The notes under the pieces are model-generated. The model worked only from the letters and a program-made list of their open reading frames with translations. It was not told the origin of the DNA and made no database searches. Shown one piece after another: positions 10,420-20,640 of a stretch of DNA of 64,000 nucleotides. Position 1 is the first letter of the stretch, and the number at the start of each line of letters is the position of its first letter. This DNA comes from Diphasiastrum complanatum (taxonomy: Eukaryota > Streptophyta > Lycopodiopsida > Lycopodiales > Lycopodiaceae), in NCBI GenBank assembly GCA_029204225.1, contig CM055109.1, positions 17,477,590 through 17,541,589 on the forward strand. The letters are read 5' to 3'. The position numbers and the translations under genes were made by a program.

Positions 10420-10869
10420 TATAAATATGGGCACCACTTGCCATATTTCGATTCCGTGATCTTTTATTCTGAACTCACTAGTCTTTTTGTTTTCTTTCTA
10501 TCTCGCGATATCAAATTGACGCGCGCCTTCCCAAACAGTGCATGGTCGGATTCATTCAGGCGCGCTGAATTGATATTAGCCACTTCTGACTTGTGCTCGC
10601 GTCAAATTTCAATCTCGTCCTAACGATATCGGATCAACGCTCGCACTCTTGTTCATTCCTCTACCGATATCATTCTATCGCGTTGAACCGATATCGGGTT
10701 CAATATGGCTAGTTCCTACATGTCCTCAGATAACAAACTTCTGGATTTTTTTAATGCCAGTGACATTCCATTTGATAAAGACCCCATTTTTGTCTTGAGG
10801 TGTAAAATCATGCTCTCCTCGGCCACAAGAACATTATGCAATTTATCAATTGATGGAAGTTGGTCTTGA
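10420..10869 (+). promoter_or_regulatory. Candidate TATA box, leader with GATATC motifs, and a 54-codon ORF
   Basis: TATAAATA at 10420-10427 precedes a pyrimidine-rich leader that contains five GATAT(C/T) motifs between 10507 and 10695. A short frame then starts with ATG at 10705 (MASSYMSSDNKLLDFF) and stops at 10869. The ORF runs into sequence that, on the other strand, still reads as copia gag, so the ORF may be fortuitous or truncated by that insertion. The leader is GC-richer than its surroundings. Confidence 0.2.
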
Positions 10870-11285
10870 ATAGCAAAAGATTGAACTAGATTAGAGAACT
10901 CATCACCTAATCCATTCTATATCACTTGTACTAGTTCATTATCTTGGATCTTTTCTCCTATAGGTCCCAATTATTTGTTTAAAGACTTTATCCTTAGGAC
11001 ATATTCTTGTCCATTTTCTCCACTTCCCCTCATGCTTTGCAAGATCAATTTTCTTAGCATAAGCTTTCTTGAAGTGTTATTGGATTCATAAATGTTCTTT
11101 AGTGAATCCCAAGCCTCTTTTGATGAGGCACAAGAAGCTACCTCCTTCAAGAGGTCATTGCTTACATTCAACTTTAAGCAATGCAAGGCTAATCTAGCCC
11201 TCTTCTTGTATTTCAATTGTTCTTGGGCAGCTTGAGGCTCTTCCTCAACTCCTAGAACAATATCAAAGAGGTCATGGATCACAAG
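10815..11285 (-). pseudogene. Copia gag (UBN2-type), minus strand
   Basis: The frame starting at 11282 reads MIHDLFDIVLGVEEEPQAAQ, then SNDLLKEVASCASSKEAWDSL and VLRIKSLNK. After a stop it continues with DELVQVI, NGLGDEFSNLVQSF and LHNVLVAEES. This is the UBN2 Gag core of a copia element, closely similar in layout to the gag at 55390. There is no zinc knuckle or pol downstream, and homology ends between about 10815 and 10720. Its own PBS and 5' LTR lie upstream at 11899-12761, so this is the 5' piece of an element. Confidence 0.8.
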
Positions 11286-11898
11286 TAGTGATCACAAATA
11301 TCCACCCATGGATGACATTATGAATGAATGCCTGTGAGATGCACAAAGATCTCTTGATAATAAATGATCTAAGATAGATTTCTAGCTTTCTAAGAAGCTT
11401 CTAATCTCGGCCCAATCAACCTAGTTCAATTTGGATGATGGTGTAATAGATCCACTTCAAAAATCCTAGCAAATCACTCCTTCACAAAACTGATTCTAGT
11501 ACTATTTTGCTTGATATTTCACACACACATAAGATCTAAACAAATCAGCCTTAAAGATCTGATCTAATGCTTAAAAATGAATTGCTTCAATGACTCAAAT
11601 CTCTATTTGATCATTAGCATTCGATGGATTGAACCTAGATTTACACAAGGCACCAAAAATCATGAATTTTGGACTAGTATGCACATTTTTCGACCAAAAA
11701 CACTAAAGGAAGTTGATTTGAAGGTTGTTGTACATTTTCACACGTGTGGACTGTACACCTTTAGCCCACAAATCGATCTTGACCAAAAATATTGAAGGTA
11801 CCACTCTTTTTGAACTGCCCACTCAAGTAAAGTTCAAAAACAGCACATTATCAATGATTTTTACAAGATTTATTAATCATAAGATCACTCTTATACTT
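11286..11898 (-). other. Untranslated leader of the minus-strand copia
   Basis: About 610 nt lie between the PBS and the gag start on the minus strand. There is no coding signal. One CACACGTGTGG palindrome occurs at 11738-11748, the same motif that recurs in the adjoining LTR. The length is comparable with the 760-nt leader of the complete copia at 53908. Confidence 0.5.
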
Positions 11899-11911
11899 GG
11901 CTTTGATACCA
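11899..11911 (-). other. Primer binding site, initiator tRNA-Met type
   Basis: The minus strand reads TGGTATCAAAGCC directly abutting the LTR end (TTGACA). It differs from the usual plant TGGTATCAGAGC by one base and marks where reverse transcription would be primed. Confidence 0.8.
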
Positions 11912-12761
11912 TGTCAATTTTTAGACAAACGGACAATTATGATTGTACAAAACAATCATTAATAGTTATTGATTGCTAAATCCGATGATCTATCAAGTTC
12001 TGTGTTAGATCTTGATCTAGATGCATTACACTATGATTTTAGCAAGAGAAATGGATCAAATGATTAAAAGCTATGAAGAGCGGCCTCACACGTGTGGAGG
12101 ACAGTACCAATACGGACTGTAAAGAGAGAGTAAAGTACATTTGCATACAAAAATATTTTAATCATAAAAACTCAAGACAATGTGAGAATTACAAGCAAAG
12201 CTAGAAATTGCCAATGTCACATCAACTTCTCATTGATTTGGGTGATCCCTTTATAGATCAAGTACATCCACGAGCTGAGTACTATCCAGCAAGCCTTCAC
12301 ACGAGTGAAGAGTGCCTAGTCATCCAGATCCACCAATGGGAGCCATATATGCTCATTTTCCAAAGTTGACTATTCTCATTAGCTAGAAACAAAAAAGCTT
12401 GTCTTCCACATTTATAAGAATATTCCCTATAAATAGGATCTAATGGAATCTCTCTATCTTATCATCTACAATCTTATCCACACGTGTGAATAGCATCTTG
12501 ACATATGGGAGCATTTACTCATTCACATGGAAGTGCATTCTATTTACAAAAAGTTTGACCAAAATGACCAAAATTCTAGATTCTACTCAAAGGTCAATTT
12601 CACACTTGTGTAGATCCATCTAAAGTCAATCTAACTTTATAAAAGTAAGTTATGTACATCCTTTCACATGTGGGAATAGGCTCCACACGTGTGAGATCCT
12701 ATCATGATCAAATATCTCAAGATTAACCAAGTACATCAAGTTGGAAGTGACATTTTTAACA
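11912..12761 (-). mobile_element. 5' LTR of minus-strand copia (850 bp)
   Basis: On the minus strand the LTR runs from TGTTAAAAATGTC (12761) to TTGACA (11912), immediately followed by the PBS. A TATA box CTATAAAGGG is read on the minus strand near 12250-12262. The LTR carries repeated CACACGTGTG-like palindromes (near 12088, 12480, 12600, 12660 and 12690). On the right it abuts a broken copia integrase, which indicates insertion into an older copia. The 3' LTR partner was not found. Confidence 0.75.
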
Positions 12762-13575
12762 CTTCCTTTTTGCTAGTCCATTTGATTGTGGAGAATAGGA
12801 AGTAGCAGTTGGCTGAGCAATAATCCTTGAATTCATTTGAGATGTATTCACCGCCATTATCATTCCTAAGAGCTTTGATTTTTTTGCATGTCTACAATTC
12901 AGCATTTTCTTTGTATTTCTTGAAGAACTGAAAGTTTTCAAGTTTGTGCTTCAGAAAATATACATCAGTTCTTTTAGAATAGTCATTTATAATGTAATAA
13001 AGAATCTAGCACCAAATAGTGATGGTGTTTGCATTGGGCCACATATATCAGTATGTACAATGTCTAGCAAATCTTTAGATACATATTCTTGATTTGACTT
13101 AAATGGCCTTCTTGTATGTTTTCCTACAATACAACTTTGGCAGATAGGAGGTTCGATAAGTCGATAGTCTAAATCAAGAACTAAAGAACTTCTAGAAATG
13201 TTACCTATCGATACATGATTAAGATGACCAGGTCTATAATGCCAAATCAATTCTTTATTGATAGATGTTGAGCTGCTTATAGCACAATCAGTCACAGAGT
13301 TACAATGACTAAGCCTATAGATATATCCTTGCGTCTTTCTGAGTGCAAGAACTCTCTTGATCTTATCAAGAATTTGACTGAAATATGTCTGAAACTCTAC
13401 CCTATGTCCTAAATCTATAATTCAACTGACCGACAACAGATTTGTCTTCAAGTTCGCTACATACAATACATTCGGTATTAGCTTCAACAATCCATTATAA
13501 AAATTCAGTCTACTAGTACATTCACTTTCAATTATATGTTCTGTGATTTTTTCTAATTGCCATCGTGATTCAATG
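12762..13575 (-). pseudogene. Copia protease-linker to integrase fragment, minus strand
   Basis: Downward from about 13500 the minus strand shows NVLYVANLKTNLLSVSQL, then LIWHYRPGHLNHVSIGNIS, the CxxC zinc pair (CQSCIVGKHTRRPF), LLDIVHTDICGPM and broken core sequence with GGEY and SPQSNGLA. It is cut at 12762 by the LTR of another copia. The second acidic residue region is frame-shifted. The element is 5'-truncated inside the protease region, where homology fades near 13575. Confidence 0.8.
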
Positions 13576-13579
13576 TACT

Positions 13580-14312
13580 TGTTGTGATCCGCCGATAGTC
13601 AGATTGTAGCCAATTGTTCAAAGATGGCCGAATAATCAGATCTGGTTAGATGGTCCGACGTGGTCGAACTATCGAGGATGGCCGAACAATCAAAGATGGC
13701 TGAATAATCAAGGATGATCGAATACTCAAGGATGTCCGAACAATCGAGAAAACACTGTGACTGATTCTTTTGTATTTATACAAACTATCAGAAAACAAGT
13801 GTATTTTTGCAGAGTATGTGACTGTACAAGTATTTACAACAACTAGTGAATGGATCTAGATTAGAGAGAGATAGGGATGGAGAGAATAGAAATCAAGTAG
13901 ATTAATTTAGGATTCCAATGCACTGATCATCTGACATCCAGTGGAGTCAACGCCCTTACATGCATCTTTTGTAACAATGTACATGGATTATTCTGTAACG
14001 ATGATCAGTGGTTAAGTAACTTTAAAATCAGCTAGTTAGAATTCGGTTTTTTTAAGCATTAACAATTTCAGCTGAAGTTGTTTTTGAGCACCTACTATTT
14101 TGCGCCCAGCTTCAGACATTCTACTCAGTTTTTTATATCAATCGGAGTGCATCGTTCCACTACTACTTTGTTCTATTGTGCATTGTATTGTTCGATCCAT
14201 CTTGAATGCATTGTTGGTAAATGCCACACTTCCGATCCACACACCACCTTCTCACCACACACCACCTGCTCACCACTTTCACTACTCACCACGTTTCCAC
14301 CAAATTCCTACA
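13580..14312 (+). mobile_element. 5' LTR of plus-strand copia (left end inferred)
   Basis: The right end TTCCTACA at 14312 is fixed by the PBS that follows it. The left end is inferred as TGTTGTGATCC at 13580, where the neighbouring minus-strand copia homology ends, giving 733 bp. The LTR contains an 18-bp tandem array near its start. Gag coding begins at 14490, and I infer that the same element continues at 17190 and 35692. Confidence 0.55.
13607..13750. repeat. 18-bp minisatellite, 8 units
   Basis: Eight consecutive 18-bp units of the form tggccgaacaatcaaaga run without an indel for 144 bp. Units 4-8 are close to one another and units 1 and 3 are diverged. They lie at the start of the plus-strand copia LTR (U3 position). 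An 18-bp period preserves frame, but both strands carry stops nearby, so coding is unlikely. Confidence 0.9.
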
Positions 14313-14324
14313 TGGTATCAGAGC
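14313..14324 (+). other. Primer binding site, initiator tRNA-Met type
   Basis: TGGTATCAGAGC directly follows the LTR end CCTACA. This is the canonical plant copia primer site. Confidence 0.9.
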
Positions 14325-14489
14325 TCAACGCTCTGATCCTGTAGATTTTTTACATTATAGCAGGTGGTTCAGTAATCTGCATTTCTATTGTAGGTTATCA
14401 TTATTGTTTCTACGAAGACTTCATCTCAACAAGTGCGCAGCCAACAATATTCCAATATCATTGTTTCTACCAATGATCTCTACACCAGA

Positions 14490-14657
14490 ATGGATCCATC
14501 CTCTAGTTCATCTTTGATGGACAAACTCGGTGGAGATAACTACCATCTCTTGAAGTTCAAGATGAAAGTAGTATTACTTGCCAAAGAACTGTGGGATGTG
14601 ACGAATTTCATATCAATTAAGATACAATTTCATAAAATGATATTAGGCTGGAAATAG
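14490..14657 (+). pseudogene. Copia gag N-terminus, interrupted
   Basis: From ATG 14490 the frame reads MDPSSSSSLMDKLGGDNYHL and KFKMKVVLLAKELWDV, the start of a copia Gag. It degenerates after about 14600 and stops at 14657, where a minus-strand copia LTR begins. Later parts of a plus-strand copia pol (zinc knuckle at 17190, RT at 35692) probably belong to the same original element. Confidence 0.75.
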
Positions 14658-14661
14658 ATCA

Positions 14662-14900
14662 AATCTACCAATCTTGCCAATGTAGAGAAATCATCATCTA
14701 CTTAATGATGCAAAGTCACTAAGAACCTGATCAAACATCAAACATAAAATAGTATGAAGTTGTTGTCCGTACAAAAATAATAAGCTATTGTATTTCACAC
14801 GTGTGGATCCAAAAATAACATAAAATAAGCATTTTACACACAAAATTGCAAAATATCACCAATATAGTGCACCAATGGATAGTAGAACCCAAAGAGAACC

Positions 14901-14989
<89 letters not shown>

Positions 14990-15282
14990 TTCTCTGTTTC
15001 CATAAGTTACATCTTTTTATAGTAGGTCCAAACCTAACTTTGAACTTTGGTTCCCTCCATAATGAAAAACCTAGCATTAATGAGGACTAGATTTTAATTC
15101 AAACTTGAATTTCTAAAATTCATGTTCTATAGTTTCCCACACTTTCCAAAAGTGTTTATTCAAATGCCTTTAGACTCATATAACTTTGAAAAGTCAAACT
15201 ATAAGTCTAATATGAAAATTGGCCTCAATTGCCAAATATACAAATATGACCAAAATAGCAAAACTTGTTGAAATCTTTCACA
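14662..15282 (-). mobile_element. 3' LTR of minus-strand copia with a long CT tract after its TATA box
   Basis: The minus-strand LTR starts TGTGAAAGATTTC at 15282, just after the polypurine tract GAAGAGGGAG (15283-15292). A TATA box CTATAAAAAG is read at 15022-15013, followed 27 nt later by an 84-bp CT tract (GA on the plus strand). The LTR is homologous over its length to the one at 61815-62384, which fixes the family. The left end is approximate, set where similarity between the two copies fades. Confidence 0.8.
14903..14986. repeat. (GA)42 microsatellite in a copia LTR
   Basis: An uninterrupted GA repeat of 84 bp lies 27 nt downstream of the minus-strand TATA box, so transcripts would begin near or in the CT-rich strand. 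The sister LTR at 62 kb has only a short degenerate purine stretch at the same place. Confidence 0.95.
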
Positions 15283-15336
15283 CTCCCTCTTCAACAAGTT
15301 TGAGAAATAGACTTTGAAAACACTCCAAGTAAAGTC

Positions 15337-15635
15337 CTATGCTTCATGAACAAGTCCTTTCCCAATGCTTTGGTGAAGATATCTTTCCCTTGAGGACACA
15401 TGTTGAAGCTCCAACTCCTTTGCCATGACTTGCTCCCTCACAAAGTGATATGCCACCTCAATGCGCTTGCTCCTAGCATGAAATATAGGATTGGTTGCCA
15501 ACCTTTGGGCTGATTGATTTTCACAAAAGATGATTGGGCTCTCTGAAAAATCTAGCAAGTGAAAATCCTTGATCATCCTCTTGATCCATACCATATCCTT
15601 TGTGCAATGTGTAAGAGCGTTGTACTTGTTGATGG
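15337..15635 (-). pseudogene. Copia RNase H C-terminus joined to RT N-terminus by deletion
   Basis: The minus strand gives the RT beginning (AIGCKWILKVKTN, then DGSINKYN) running straight into late RNase H (ALTHCTKDMVWIKRMIKD, PIIFCENQSAQRLATNPIFHARSKRIEVAYHF). The RT catalytic YVDD region and early RNase H are absent, with a junction near 15620. The C-terminus is frame-shifted relative to the sister copy (HVSSRERYLHQSIGKGL against HVSSRECVTDIFTKAL). Confidence 0.85.
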
Positions 15636-15642
15636 ATCCATC

Positions 15643-16845
15643 TTAGTTTGTCTTCACCTTGAGGATCCATTTGCATCCAATAGCTTGCTTGTCCTTAGGC
15701 AACTCCACCAATCTCCATGTTCCCTTCTTCATAAGAGCTTGATACTCAAGATCCATTGCTTGGATCCACTCCTCTTTGTTCCTTGCTTCATCTACACATG
15801 TAGGTTCATCGAAAGAGGTTAGGAAAGCAAAGGGTGTACCTCCAAAAACTTGCTTACCTTTCTCATCATATGTGAGCCTTGAAGGCATTTGAAATTCCCT
15901 TGATGTTTACCTTGGCTTTTTACTTGATGAAGGTCCATCATCATCACCATCTAAAGTAGGATCTTTTACATCAACATCAAGAATGTTAGATCCATCCACA
16001 TCACCATCAATAATGCTTGAAGATACTTTTGGAATGTTCCCCTCATCAAAAATGACATCTCTACCAATAATCACCTTATTAGTAGAACGAATGTAAACCT
16101 TGTAGGCTTTACTCACCTCACTATATCCAACAAATATACCTTTCCTTCAAGATGGATCCTCCTTGGTCCTATCATCAAGAGTTATGTTGACATAGCATGT
16201 GCATCCAAAAGTTCTAAGAAAGTTGACACTCAGCCTCCTCTTGAATAGCATCTCAAAAGGTGTCCTTCCATCCAAAATAGCACTCGGACAACTATCGCAC
16301 AAGAAATTAGCGCACAACAAAGCTTGTTCCCAAAATGGCATATCAAGGTTAGCACTTAACCTCATGGCTTTGGAACTTTCACGTACAGTCCTATTCTTCC
16401 TCTCGGCCACTCCATTTTGTCATGGGGTCCTTGGTGTTGTATACTCTCTCTTGATCTCATTCTCATCACAAAAAGCCTTGAACTTGGTAGATATGTACTC
16501 TCCACCATTGTCACTCCTTAAGCACTTGATCCTTGTGGGAAACTGGTTCTCCCTTGCATTCTTGAACTTAACAAAGACATCATACACTTCACCCTTTCTC
16601 TTTAGTAGATACATCCAACAAAATCTACTAAAATCATCAATGAAAGTTACATACATATGAGCTCCACTATTGCTAATTGTAGTAATTCCATGAATATATG
16701 AATGTACAATTTGAAAAGGCTTTGTAGATCTAGCATAAGATAGTCTATGTGACTTTGACAAAGCACAAGACTCACAAACATGATTGATGCTACTTAAGGA
16801 TTTTAGAAGACCAATCACAACTTGCTTCCTAGCCATTACCTCCAA
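15643..16845 (-). pseudogene. Copia integrase and RT start, minus strand
   Basis: Successive minus-strand frames read CESCALSKSHRLSYARSTKPF (zinc pair), FIDDFSRFCWMYLLKRKGE, CLRSDNGGEYISTKFKAFCDENEIKREYTTP, MAERKNRTVRESSKAM, LRTFGCTCYVNITLDDRTKEDPS and KVYIRSTNKVIIGRDVIFDEG. The RT entry follows (EEWIQAMDLEYQALMKKGTWRLVELPKDK). The three acidic residues of the integrase (D in FIDD, D in RSDNGGEY, E in ERKN) are all present but split between frames, with one break near 16415. The element is 5'-truncated at about 16855 inside the pre-integrase region. It shares a family with 62425-64000. Confidence 0.85.
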
Positions 16846-16855
16846 TGATGCAATT

Positions 16856-17189
16856 GCCTAAAACTTGACATACAATTTTGTAGTCTCAAGTGAGACCTAT
16901 CTAATGCATCCAAAATCGGCCATTGCCAGTAAATATGGTGTGAAATCAGAATTCATCAAGTTCTATAACCTAAAATGAGTTTTGTTCTACAAAAGATCCA
17001 ACTACATATGCAAGAAACTTGAATCTTTGATAGAAATCAATCTAACATGCTCAAGCATTGATATCTTCACAGAATCATTGATAGATGTGCTTGATCCTTT
17101 CACTTTCCAAAAATCGAAAGTTCATATCCAAGAGATCTACAAAGTTAGACTACACTGACAAGAGGAGCAACATGCAGCAGACTGTATCA
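16856..17189. other. No recognised feature
   Basis: AT-rich sequence between the truncated minus-strand copia and the resumption of plus-strand copia. It may be decayed gag of the latter, but I cannot read conserved residues. Confidence 0.3.
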
Positions 17190-17746
17190 AACACACCATC
17201 AACTTCATGACCTTCATCATTCCAGCCAATGTAAAAACTATTCTGCAAATATTGTAAGAGGACTGGCCATCTCATCGAGGACTACCGAACTTTGAAGTAC
17301 AACGAGGATTAGAAGAAGCAGTTCCAACAGCAAGCCAATGCTGCTACAGCCAGTCACTTTATCCAAGAACAAGAGGAAGATGAAGCAGCCTTCATGACCA
17401 GGGTTGAGAACAGTAGGATATCGAATCCTGGTATTTGGGCTCGAGAGCAACTCAACACATGACTCACCATCGAGACTGGTTCCAGGACTATAAGCCATTC
17501 ACCCACTCAAGAGTTGTGCAACTTGGAAACAACTCATCTCATATTATCGAAGGTGAAGGAACAGTCAAAGTCGAGTTCCAGAAAGGTGAAGTAAAGTTAT
17601 TGTCCAACGTTTTTCATGTTTCTAACCATACCAAGAATCTGCTTTTGATAAGCAGAATCACTGATTCTAGTTGGATGGTCGAATTTGATATAGAGGGCTG
17701 CACCATACTCGATACGTCTAGAAAAGTTTTAGCTTTCGATAGATGA
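17190..17746 (+). pseudogene. Copia zinc knuckle and protease, catalytic residue lost
   Basis: A knuckle-like CKYCKRTGHLIEDY is encoded near 17230, with the last Cys changed to Tyr. Further on, the protease region reads LGSRATQHMTHHRDWFQDY where copia proteases have W.LDSGATQHMT: the catalytic Asp is Gly and the Gly is Arg. The downstream strand (VKLLSNVFHVSNHTKNLLLIS) is well preserved. At least one stop and one frameshift separate knuckle and protease. Confidence 0.8.
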
Positions 17747-17806
17747 TGTGGCTATCTCTACAAGCTTAGTCACTACTATTCGACAAATAGCCAAGATCTT
17801 CATACA

Positions 17807-18742
17807 ATGACTTTTGAATCGATTGATATGCTTTGGCATTTCAGATTAGGCCATCTAAACTTCAATAATATTCAGCAAATATTGACTAAGAATTTAGTGC
17901 AAGATCTTCATTTTGTTAAAAAATTGATTCTCCCATGTGAAAGCTGTATTATCAGCAAGCATGCTAGAAGTCCTTTTATTTTGATTCAGTTCATACTTCC
18001 AAAGGTTTGCTTGATCTTGTACATAGTGACATTTGTGGCCCAATGTAGACTGCTTCGACAGGGGGAGCCGTTTATTTTCAAACTTTTATTGATGATTTCT
18101 CTCGACGAACTGTCAACTATTTTCGAAGCTTTCAAGTTCTTCACACAGTTTAAGGCGTCTGCTAAAAATCAGTCCTAGAGAAAAATCAAGGCTCTATGTA
18201 CTGATGGAGGAGGAGAATTTATCTCCACCAAATTCAATGACTTCTGCAAGGCCAATGGAATATATCAACAATACACACCCAACTACTCACCTTAGTCCAA
18301 TGGTGTAGCTGAGAGGAAGAATCAGACACTCATCGAAAGTGCCAAGAGTATGTTGGCCCATGCCTCTCTTCCAAAACATTTTTGGACAGAAGCTATTACT
18401 ACAACTGCCTATCTACAAAATCGATCCATCACTAAATCCCTGAATGACAAAACACCTTATGAGGTGTGGACAGGATTGAAGCCATCACTTAAGCATATTC
18501 GAGTGTTTGGATGCATTGCTTACTCTCATATCCCTGAAGATCTAAGAAAGAAACTAGATGACACCAGCAGAAAGTCGATCTTCATTGGCTATTCCCCATA
18601 TCACAATGCATGCAAGCTCTACAACCTGGACACTCAGAAATCATTCACCAGTAGAGACATCATTTTCGTGAAAGACCAGTTCTTTGACCACGAGGAAAAA
18701 GCTCCATCAACTTCCAATCGACAACTTCAAACTCATGATTGA
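17807..18742 (+). pseudogene. Copia pre-integrase and integrase, plus strand
   Basis: Frames read MLWHFRLGHLNFNNIQQI, the CxxC zinc pair in PCESCIISKHARSPF, a frame-shifted first acidic region, LCTDGGGEFISTKFNDFCKANGI, a stop in place of the usual Gln before SNGVAERKNQTLIESAKSM, then FWTEAITTTAYLQNRS and IRVFGCIAYSHIPEDLRKKLD. The second Asp and the Glu are retained. The frame from 18350 is open for 130 codons through the integrase C-terminal region and ends in RDIIFVKDQF. Confidence 0.85.
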
Positions 18743-18879
18743 TCACAAGCTCAACACAGACTCCGACAATGAGTCTGAACCTCGACGAGTCAAACTGCAT
18801 CAGAAGATCGAAGTTCAACCCAAAAGATTGAACTAATCCATACAACCTCCGTCCCGATTTATGGATGATCCAACCTACT

Positions 18880-19169
18880 ACTCTATGCAGGAACCAACCA
18901 TTGTTTCAGAGGCAATGTCGACACCTGATGCCGATCAGTGGAAAGATGCAATGGACACCGAATTCGATTCTCTTATCGAGAATTAAACATGGACTATAAC
19001 TCAGCTGCCAAAGGATCAAAATCTGATTCCATGCATATGGATATTCAAAATGAAGTATGATGCTGAAGGAAGATTAAATCGATACAAGGCTAGGCTTGTC
19101 GCCAAAGGCAGATCTGGATTATTCGGAGACCTTCAGCCCTGTCGTTAAGCATGTTTCAATTAGACTACT
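18880..19169 (+). pseudogene. Copia RT N-terminus, interrupted by nested insertion
   Basis: The sequence reads DADQWKDAMDTEFDSLIEN, then (after a stop) TWTITQLPKDQNLIPCIWIF and GRLNRYKARLVAKG, and reaches SPVVKHVSIRLL at 19169. Here homology ends at a 5-bp CTACT followed by TG. The RT resumes after the matching CTACT at 35687-35691 with LLSYAATTDLEVHQMDVQTAF. The element was therefore split by the 19170-35686 insertion. Confidence 0.85.
19165..19169. repeat. Target-site duplication CTACT (partner 35687-35691)
   Basis: CTACT immediately precedes the TG at 19170 and immediately follows the CA at 35686. Copia RT coding is continuous across the pair, which supports a single insertion event. Confidence 0.8.
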
Positions 19170-19566
19170 TGTAAGGATCACCTTATGAAGATCTGACTAG
19201 ATCATGTTGCAAAACAACCAAAAGGATACCTGTGGAGCAAAACCGCCCATGCAAAACCTAGACCCCTCCTGGAGTTTCCTCTTGGACCTAGCCCCCAAGC
19301 CATGGTGAAAAACACAAGAGAGGAGAGAAGAAATTGGCTCAAAAATCTGAATTCACAATAGGAGGATGGGCGAGTTTCCAATGGGCATATTCTCCTCAAG
19401 AGAGAGAGAATAATCCCCCTAGGATCTCCATGCAACCTAAATTGAGTTATTGACCTCCTATTCTTGCGTTAAAGCAGTCTTCACCATGCATGTGTTCCTA
19501 CGTCCAATTATAGGTTTGGGCCCTTATATGATTATTAATTACTTAATACAAGACATGGATGCAACA
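19170..19566 (-). mobile_element. Left LTR (3' LTR, minus orientation) of a nested LTR element
   Basis: In minus orientation the LTR starts TGTTGCATCCATGTC at 19566, just after a purine tract (AAGGGGGGAAGAA), and ends CCTTACA at 19170. It is homologous to 35330-35600 (shared cctagcccccaagcc-like and gggcgagtttccaatgg motifs). It is also distantly similar to the LTR of the chromovirus-like element at 40436, through gcttgggggctag and ggttttgctcca. Confidence 0.75.
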
Positions 19567-20640
19567 TTCTTCCCCCCTTAGATAGTTCTGTCCTTAGAAC
19601 AAGTAACTAGGGAAGACCCAATTTATATGCTTTTAACTCTTTCCATGAATCATTATCCTCAATTTGACAAACCAACCCAAGCAAGCACACAGAGATAGAA
19701 CAATTTCTCAATTGTTTATCTCTGATCTTGAGTACTCATTCAGATCCAATGGTACAATGAGCGATCTTTTAAATGGGTAAATCTTCAATACATCAAACTG
19801 TCATCATCATATGAAGCAAATTTACACGATACACTGGATAATAGTCGACCAAACTTGAAGATTAAGTTTAAAAACTAACAAATCTATCATTTAACTTTCA
19901 CTTTTACCCTGAAAATCAATCTTTAGTCTCTGACTTCAATATCAATCCCAGATTACTCAAAATAATCACTTAGAGAGTTCCTCTATTTCAAACTGGATAG
20001 TTCTACCATTGCCCACAGACAATATTTTTTTGCAATATCAATGCAACTGGCTGATTCCTCGAAAGACTTATTCCTATTTTTTCTTCCCCCCTTTTAAAAA
20101 GAAATTTTTATAATCTCAATTGAAAAATTCTCAGGAGACAACGTATAAGACTTAATTCTTTTAACAAGTTAGAACTCTCTTGGTTGTTACAAACATTATA
20201 GAGAAATACTCTATAACTGAAAAAAAATCCAAATGACTAGATTCCTATATGTAACACCTTTCATCTGCTTTACTTTGCAAGGTCCAAATCCAATTGCAAA
20301 ACAGAGACGGTTCCATAAATGGATTATCAGTCTTGCCAAACTTTTCCCTTAGAATCATCGAATTCACAAAATTCAAATCCACAATGGGAAAAAGAAATCC
20401 AAATTCCTAGAGGCAGTCTTCTTAAATAATTCCCAATTTTATTCTCACTTGCAATTAGTTATATCTCTGGATTTGAATGTAAATATAATAATTGGATCAT
20501 TAAGACTGCGATCATCTACAACTCAGACTTCCACTCTTTCCCCCCTTCCAAAAATGGTTCAGGTTAACAAAACCCCAAATTTGTACTAGGAAAAAGTTCA
20601 ATTTGGTATCGCTAACTTTAGCACTAATCACCCTGACAGT
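19567..20640. other. Non-coding, AT-rich; presumed 3' untranslated part of the nested element
   Basis: I see no ORF with recognisable motifs. The purine tract next to the left LTR suggests this is the 3' untranslated segment or remains of a decayed pol region. Confidence 0.3.

Noticed and set aside
13607-13750. Possible CRISPR-like array
   Set aside because: Units are directly abutting 18-mers with no unique spacers and lie in a plant LTR context; it is a minisatellite.
14785-15077. Open frames of repeated Leu-Ser or Arg-Glu across the GA tracts (also 42088-42312 and 48635-49009)
   Set aside because: They are translations of dinucleotide repeats in LTRs, open in several frames by composition only.
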